From: an uncultured Desulfovibrio sp.
GTDB taxonomy: Bacteria > Desulfobacterota > Desulfovibrionia > Desulfovibrionales > Desulfovibrionaceae
Length of the DNA stretch: 9,842 bases
Assembly: GCA_947176055.1 (NCBI GenBank)
Contig: CAMWPE010000081.1
Span: 1-9,842, forward strand
Direction: 5' to 3'
Under the pieces are notes generated by a model. It did no database searches, was not told the DNA's origin, and saw nothing but the letters and a program-made list of their open reading frames with translations. Position numbers and translations under genes: made by a program. Shown in pieces: positions 5,445-9,842 of the stretch (the stretch's first letter is position 1; the number at the start of each line of letters is the position of its first letter).

Positions 5445-6983
5445 ATGAAGGAAATCAAGAAAGGCGATAAAAAATCAGGCGACGGCTTACTGGATGCCGC
5501 CGTAACAGGCGCGAGCGCGGACACTGTTAGCCGTTATGGATCAGCCGCGAAGGAGCATATCGTCGCCTATACGGGGGTGGATAACGAAGCCGGCAAGACG
5601 CTCAAGAAAGGGTTGCGCGATATCGCTCGGTCCAAAATCAATCCAGAATACGCCAAAAGCAATTTGAAACAGCAAGCGGGTTTCGCGGCGGAATTAAAAG
5701 ACGCCGCGCGGACGAACGCCGAGCGCGCGATTAATGGAGATCCAGTCAGGAAAGTCAGAACCGACGATCTGGGAAGAGTGAACGATCCTTTATACGATCA
5801 TCTCGAAGTCGATGGCGCGGGAAATCCTGTCGCCGGATCCGGCTCGCAAATGAAATTTGTAGGCGGCTCGCCGGAGGAAGCGTGGGCGAAGCTAAATAGC
5901 GGGAAATTCCAGAAATACCATGAGGCGAATGTTCCTATAGAAGTTCCAGCCGATCATTACGACGGGATTATCAAAAAGGCTAACGAAGATATAGCCAGTC
6001 TCGAAAGGCAATCCAGGGTTCTGGAGGCAAGGGGAGACAGGGCGCGGGCCGCGCAATTAAAAGAGCGCGCCGCCGAACTTAAAAAAATTAAAGGCAATAT
6101 TCGCAAGAGCAAGGTATCGACCCGGGAGGCTATGGAAGCAAGGACAGATCCCGGACTTTCCACGCTCAAGGATATCGGCTCCGTCTCGCACAGGGCCGGG
6201 ATGGAAGCCGGCAAAATGGGCGCGGTCGTCGGCGGCGGCGTAGCTATAGTCCAGAATATGTATCTTTTGGTCAAAGGCGATATCAAATTTGAAGAAGCCG
6301 CCAAAAATGTCGCGGTTACCGCGGCGAAAGGCTCCGCGGCCGGATACGCGACAGGTTTTTGCGGATCGGCCGCGAAGGGATTAATGCAAAATTCCGGTTC
6401 CGGCGCGGCGAGAGCTTTAGCCAAAACCAATTTGCCAGGCATAGCGGCGACCGTAGCTTTGGAGACATCCAAAACAATGCTCCGATATTTCAGGGGAGAA
6501 ATTTCAGGAACGCAATGCCTTAAGGAGCTGGGCGAAAAAGGAACGGGAATGGTGTCTTCGGCCATGTTCGCGACCATTGGGCAAGCGGTTATACCTATTC
6601 CGGTTGTCGGCGGTTTAATTGGGGGGATGGTCGGTTACGCCATATCTTCGGCGAGCTACGGCATTCTTACGAGCGCGCTTAACGAGGCTTCTTTAGCGAG
6701 GGAGGAGCGGCAGAGAATCGAGAGAGAATGCGAGGAACACGTCAGGATGCTCCGCGACTTCAGAAGTATGGTTCAGAAAACTATCAATACTTATCTGGCT
6801 CAACGCGCGGATATGTTCGCGAGCGCTTTTGAGGGGATTAAGGGGGCGCTAGAGATAGGCGATATTGACGGATTTATCGCAAGCTCGAACATTATAACCA
6901 AAGGGCTTGGCAAGGAAGCGATCTTTGGGACGATGGATGAATTTGAAGATTTTATGGAAAGCGACAAGGCGTTTAAATTTTAA
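5445..6983 (+). CDS. Uncharacterised glycine-zipper protein, probably membrane-associated (512 aa)
   Basis: I cannot assign a function. The protein begins with a charged, mainly helical region (about 1-110). A segment rich in Gly, Asp and aromatic residues follows, containing MKFVGGSPEEAW (136-147) and IEVPADHYD (165-173). A strongly charged coiled-coil-like stretch spans 174-225. From 250 to 408 come three hydrophobic Gly/Ala-rich parts: around 253-276, 284-345 with repeated small-xxx-small spacing, and 366-408 with IPIPVVGGLIGGMVGYA. A charged helical tail (415-470) and an acidic end rich in Met, Glu and Phe close it. There is no signal peptide. From memory, similar hypothetical proteins occur in other bacteria; this was not checked. 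The ATG has GGAG 8 bases upstream and lies 51 bases after the radical SAM gene. The hydrophobic core suggests insertion into or action on membranes. Confidence 0.88.
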   Translation: MKEIKKGDKKSGDGLLDAAVTGASADTVSRYGSAAKEHIVAYTGVDNEAGKTLKKGLRDIARSKINPEYAKSNLKQQAGFAAELKDAARTNAERAINGDPVRKVRTDDLGRVNDPLYDHLEVDGAGNPVAGSGSQMKFVGGSPEEAWAKLNSGKFQKYHEANVPIEVPADHYDGIIKKANEDIASLERQSRVLEARGDRARAAQLKERAAELKKIKGNIRKSKVSTREAMEARTDPGLSTLKDIGSVSHRAGMEAGKMGAVVGGGVAIVQNMYLLVKGDIKFEEAAKNVAVTAAKGSAAGYATGFCGSAAKGLMQNSGSGAARALAKTNLPGIAATVALETSKTMLRYFRGEISGTQCLKELGEKGTGMVSSAMFATIGQAVIPIPVVGGLIGGMVGYAISSASYGILTSALNEASLAREERQRIERECEEHVRMLRDFRSMVQKTINTYLAQRADMFASAFEGIKGALEIGDIDGFIASSNIITKGLGKEAIFGTMDEFEDFMESDKAFKF

Positions 6984-7008
6984 TTTATATTAAATAAGGA
7001 GAAGGAAC

Positions 7009-8016
7009 ATGCCGTTTCCGATGATTGTGATAGGCGCGGCCGTAGCGGTGGGCGCCGCCGGTGTGGGCGCGGGCGTAAAGGGCGCCATGGATCAAAGCGA
7101 AGCCAACAAGACAAACGAGAGAGCCCAGAACATCGTCGATAACGCGACTTCCAGAATCAACAGGGCTCGCAAACAGACCGGCCACGCTCTGGAAAAACTG
7201 GGCGAAACAAAGATTGAAATTTTAAATCATAGCATTAAGGATTTTATAGACACCTTCTCTAAATTGAAGAATGTAGAATTTGAACATTCCAGGGGATTAA
7301 ACGAGCTTGGGAAGCTCCGTCTCGATAAGAAATCTTTTGAGGAATTGAGGGAGATGCAGAGCATGGCGTCGTCCATAGCCGGCGGCGCTGTGGGCGGTTC
7401 AGTTATAGGCGCGGCGACCGCTTTTGGCGCGTACGGGGGCGCCATGATGTTCGGAGCGGCCTCGACAGGGACAGCCATAGCGTCCCTGAGCGGCGCGGCC
7501 GCAACGAACGCTACCTTGGCGTTTTTTGGCGGCGGTTCATTAGCCGCTGGAGGTTTGGGCGTGGCCGGAGGCACAGCCGTGCTGGGAGGAATCGTAGCCG
7601 CGCCCGCGCTCGCCGTCCTCGGCGTCGTTATGGCCGCGAAAGGCAGCGCGAACAAGGACAAGGCCTATTCCAATCTCGCGCAAGCGAAAGATTTCGCGGC
7701 TGAAATGGACGTAGCCGCGACAATGTGCGACGGGATAACAAAAAGAGCGAGAATGTTTTCTTCGGTATTGGAGAAGCTGGACGGCCTCTTTACGCCCATG
7801 GTAAACGAGATGGCGGCTACGATCAAACGCAAAGGGGATGATTTCAAGTATTTTTATCCGGCGGAGAAACAAAATATCGCGGCCTGTTGCTCTATGGCTC
7901 AGGCAATTAAAGCCATTCTCGACACGCCGATTCTTGACGAAGACGGAAAGCTGACTGATAGATCCGCGCGAGTTATCGAACGAGCCGAACAAGAATTGAA
8001 AGAGTTGTCGGCTTGA
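7009..8016 (+). CDS. Uncharacterised glycine-zipper protein with Ala/Gly-rich core (335 aa)
   Basis: The function is unknown. A short hydrophobic Gly/Ala/Val-rich segment at residues 5-24 could be a membrane anchor or signal-anchor, with no clear cleavage site. Residues 28-118 are charged and helical, coiled-coil-like. Residues 119-210 form a long Gly/Ala zipper with SGAAATNATLAF (161-172), GGGSLAAGG (174-182) and GGTAVLGGIVAAPAL (187-201). A helical C-terminal domain of about 125 residues follows and contains C240, C293 and C294. I remember the zipper core from hypothetical proteins of many bacteria, some loosely named chemotaxis protein, but no function is established to my knowledge. The start is clear: AAGGAGAAGGAA precedes the ATG, only 25 bases after the previous gene. 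The layout mirrors the 512-residue neighbour, so the two probably act together, perhaps in or on a membrane (inference). Confidence 0.88.
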   Translation: MPFPMIVIGAAVAVGAAGVGAGVKGAMDQSEANKTNERAQNIVDNATSRINRARKQTGHALEKLGETKIEILNHSIKDFIDTFSKLKNVEFEHSRGLNELGKLRLDKKSFEELREMQSMASSIAGGAVGGSVIGAATAFGAYGGAMMFGAASTGTAIASLSGAAATNATLAFFGGGSLAAGGLGVAGGTAVLGGIVAAPALAVLGVVMAAKGSANKDKAYSNLAQAKDFAAEMDVAATMCDGITKRARMFSSVLEKLDGLFTPMVNEMAATIKRKGDDFKYFYPAEKQNIAACCSMAQAIKAILDTPILDEDGKLTDRSARVIERAEQELKELSA

Positions 8017-8024
8017 TAAAAAAC

Positions 8025-8067
8025 GGGGAAGCCGACGCGGATGAACCTGGATCGCGCCGGCTTCCTC
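8025..8067 (+). repeat. Strong hairpin after the glycine-zipper genes
   Basis: GGGGAAGCCG at 8025-8034 pairs with CGGCTTCCTC at 8058-8067 (one G-U pair), and beyond one mismatch CGCG pairs with CGCG, leaving an 11-base loop. It starts 9 bases after the stop codon. No T tract follows, so it may stabilise the message end or be one part of a tandem terminator with the next hairpin. Confidence 0.5.
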
Positions 8068-8089
8068 GCGAAAACCGATGGCCGTCTCC

Positions 8090-8126
8090 AAGGAGCGACA
8101 AAATGCGCGAAGATTGTCGCTCTTTT
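8090..8126 (+). terminator. Terminator-like hairpin with T tract
   Basis: A perfect 9-bp stem GAGCGACAA/TTGTCGCTC (8093-8101 with 8114-8122), extendable by a G-U and two A-T pairs, is followed on the plus strand by TTTT and, after GGAAAATTAA, by TCTTTT. It would end the accessory four-gene transcript. On the minus strand the following bases are T-poor, so it is a weaker terminator for uvrA. Confidence 0.6.
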
Positions 8127-8177
8127 GGAAAATTAATCTTTTCAGGGTTAAGCGGGTCGGCGAGTCGCGCGCTTTAG

Positions 8178-9842
8178 TTATCCCTCAATCGCTTCGCTGA
8201 CCGCCGGGACGCGGAGCGGTTCCTTTTCCAGTCCGCGGCGTCGTCTTTGCCGCTGGGCGCGTTCTTCCATCAGGAATTTGCCTGTCACGGAGTCCGGATT
8301 CATCACAATGGCTTCGGGAGTGCCGGAGGCTATGATCAGGCCGCCGTTTTCGCCGCCGCCCGGACCCATGTCTATGACGTGATCAGCGGCAAGGATCATA
8401 TCGGTATTGTGTTCGATGACGACTACTGTGGCGCCCTGCTCCACAAGGGCGCGAAGCACTTTTATGAGTTTCCCCACTTCATGCATGTGCAGTCCTGTTG
8501 TGGGCTCGTCAAGAATGTACATTGTTCCGGGAAGGGAGCGTTTGCCCAGTTCGCGGGAAATCTTGATCCTCTGCGCCTCGCCGCCGGAGAGCGTCGTGGC
8601 CGGTTGCCCCAGGCGCAGATAGCCCAGGCCAACTTCCTCGAGCATCCCAAGCCGCCTGGCCAGGCCCTGATAATTTTCAAATAATTTCCTGGCCTGACTT
8701 ACCGTGAGATCCAGAACTTCGGAGATATTAAGACCCTTGTAACGCACCTCAAGCGTTTCGCGATTGTAGCGTTTGCCCTTGCAAACGTCGCAGGTAACGT
8801 AAATATCGGGCAGGAAATGCATCTCCACGCGGATCTGGCCGTCGCCGGCGCAGGCTTCGCAACGCCCGCCTTTGACGTTAAAACTGAAACGGCCCGGTTT
8901 ATAACCGCGCTTGCGCGCATCCGGCGTCATGGCGAAAATATTTCTTATTTCGTCAAAGATTTTGGTATATGTAGCGGGATTGGAGCGGGGAGTGCGTCCG
9001 ATGGGCGTCTGATCAATGGCGACGATTCTTTCGATGGGCTTCGCGTCGGCGGTATAAATCATATCGCCCACGCTGCCCGGATTTTCGGCCCGTAAGCCCA
9101 GATTAAGGGCGAGATGTTTATACAGGGTATCTACTACGAGGGAGCTTTTGCCGGAGCCGGACACGCCTGTTACGCAGGTAAGCGCGCCGAGGGGAAAGGC
9201 GCAGTCGATACCGCGCAAATTGTTGGTCGTTATATTCTTCAGGATCAATTCGCCGGAAGCTTCGCGTCTGCTTTCGGGGAGGGCGATGACTTCGTCACCG
9301 CGCAAATAACGGGATGTTAGAGTCTTGCCGTCATGGAGGAGCTCGTCGACGCTGCCCTGAAACATGATTTCTCCGCCCTGCGAGCCGGAGCCGGGACCCA
9401 GTTCGATGACTGTGTCCGCCTCGCAAATCGTAGCTTCGTCATGCTCCACGACCAGCACTGTGTTGCCGCGTTTCTGCAGGGAACGCAAGGCGCCAAGCAA
9501 CCGCTCGTTGTCGCGGGGATGCAACCCTATGGAAGGCTCGTCCAGCACATAGGTGACGCCGACAAGACCGGAGCCAAGCTGGGAGGCCAGGCGGATACGT
9601 TGCGCTTCGCCGCCGGACAGGGTGGACATGGCGCGACCCAGGGAGATGTAATTCAGACCTACATTTTTCAGGAAAGAGAGACGGAAAGAAAGTTCTTTTA
9701 ATAACGGTTCGGCGATAACGGCGTTTTTGCCGGAAAAGGATCTTTCTTTTACCCAGGCCAGAGCCTTTTCTATGGAAAGATCGCAAAATTCGGCCATATT
9801 CTTGCCGTCGACCTTGACGGACAGAGCGGATTTGTTCAAGCG
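8178..9842 (-). CDS. uvrA: UvrABC system protein A, C-terminal part (gene runs off the window)
   Basis: UvrA is the DNA-damage recognition ATPase of nucleotide excision repair. As a dimer it finds lesions and loads UvrB. About 554 C-terminal residues are present of a usual total near 940. Counting from the Leu codon at 9839, one sees the first ABC signature LSGGEAQRIRL (74-84) with Walker B DEPSIGLH (100-107), the second Walker A GVSGSGKSS (225-233), and the zinc-binding CEAC (327-330) paired with CDVC (350-353). The second signature LSGGEAQRIKI follows (417-427), then DEPTTGLH (444-451). A basic, Arg-rich tail (about 528-536) ends the protein. The TTG at 9839 is an internal leucine codon, not a start: an Arg codon precedes it and family sequence continues off the edge. 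The gene is convergent with the accessory unit, with 161 bases between their stop codons. Confidence 0.97.
   Translation of the reverse strand, partial: RLNKSALSVKVDGKNMAEFCDLSIEKALAWVKERSFSGKNAVIAEPLLKELSFRLSFLKNVGLNYISLGRAMSTLSGGEAQRIRLASQLGSGLVGVTYVLDEPSIGLHPRDNERLLGALRSLQKRGNTVLVVEHDEATICEADTVIELGPGSGSQGGEIMFQGSVDELLHDGKTLTSRYLRGDEVIALPESRREASGELILKNITTNNLRGIDCAFPLGALTCVTGVSGSGKSSLVVDTLYKHLALNLGLRAENPGSVGDMIYTADAKPIERIVAIDQTPIGRTPRSNPATYTKIFDEIRNIFAMTPDARKRGYKPGRFSFNVKGGRCEACAGDGQIRVEMHFLPDIYVTCDVCKGKRYNRETLEVRYKGLNISEVLDLTVSQARKLFENYQGLARRLGMLEEVGLGYLRLGQPATTLSGGEAQRIKISRELGKRSLPGTMYILDEPTTGLHMHEVGKLIKVLRALVEQGATVVVIEHNTDMILAADHVIDMGPGGGENGGLIIASGTPEAIVMNPDSVTGKFLMEERAQRQRRRRGLEKEPLRVPAVSEAIEG

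Noticed and set aside
5957..6577. Minus-strand open frame of 206 codons opposite the 512-residue gene
   Set aside because: It is a mirror of the Gly/Ala-rich coding sequence (Ala/Pro-rich translation) and has no start context, so it is an artefact of composition.
7540..8091. Minus-strand open frame of 183 codons overlapping the second glycine-zipper gene and the intergenic hairpins
   Set aside because: It crosses the terminator region, opposes a gene with a clear ribosome binding site, and has no recognisable motif.
9837..9839. TTG as a translation start giving a 553-residue UvrA
   Set aside because: The codon falls inside the normal UvrA sequence and is preceded in frame by an Arg codon at the window edge. 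The gene is simply cut by the window.

Overview
The window looks like a chromosomal segment of a Desulfovibrionales-type (former Deltaproteobacteria) bacterium with moderate GC. The grounds are the style of PanC (a GYYHAGH form of the nucleotide-binding motif), the panC-metK gene pair, which I remember from Desulfovibrio genomes, and the UvrA sequence. This assignment is from memory and was not checked by a search.

Layout. (1) Positions 1-374: a small ArsR-type regulator on the minus strand, with a weak hairpin after its stop codon. (2) Positions 375-714: a non-coding stretch holding a good promoter for the regulator (461-490), a 63-bp palindromic element with internal direct repeats (542-603), and the intrinsic terminator of metK (661-692). 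(3) Positions 715-2740: panC followed by metK on the minus strand, overlapping by 11 bp and so probably one transcript. (4) Positions 2741-2809: a short divergent intergenic region with a perfect 23-bp palindrome, then rlmN on the plus strand (2810-3925). (5) Positions 3926-8016: an accessory four-gene plus-strand run, beginning after a 167-bp AT-rich gap. It encodes a small CxxCxxCC cysteine-cluster protein, a radical SAM enzyme with a Cys-rich C-terminal region, and two uncharacterised glycine-zipper, probably membrane-active proteins. (6) Positions 8017-8177: hairpins between convergent genes, one followed by TTTT. (7) Positions 8178-9842: the C-terminal 60% of uvrA on the minus strand, cut by the window edge.

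How the genes work together. The flanking genes are core metabolism, RNA modification and DNA repair: pantothenate and SAM synthesis, the SAM-consuming methylation of 23S rRNA and tRNA, and nucleotide excision repair. The rlmN-uvrA interval carries the unusual material. Its four genes share strand, have short spacings and end at a common terminator-like hairpin, so they probably form one unit. I could not assign a function to it. Its most striking details are a radical SAM gene whose conserved N-terminal strand is encoded upstream of any ATG, GTG or TTG start, and two consecutive large proteins of similar layout (helical N-terminus, Gly/Ala-rich hydrophobic core, helical C-terminus). No RNA genes, insertion sequences or CRISPR arrays were seen.
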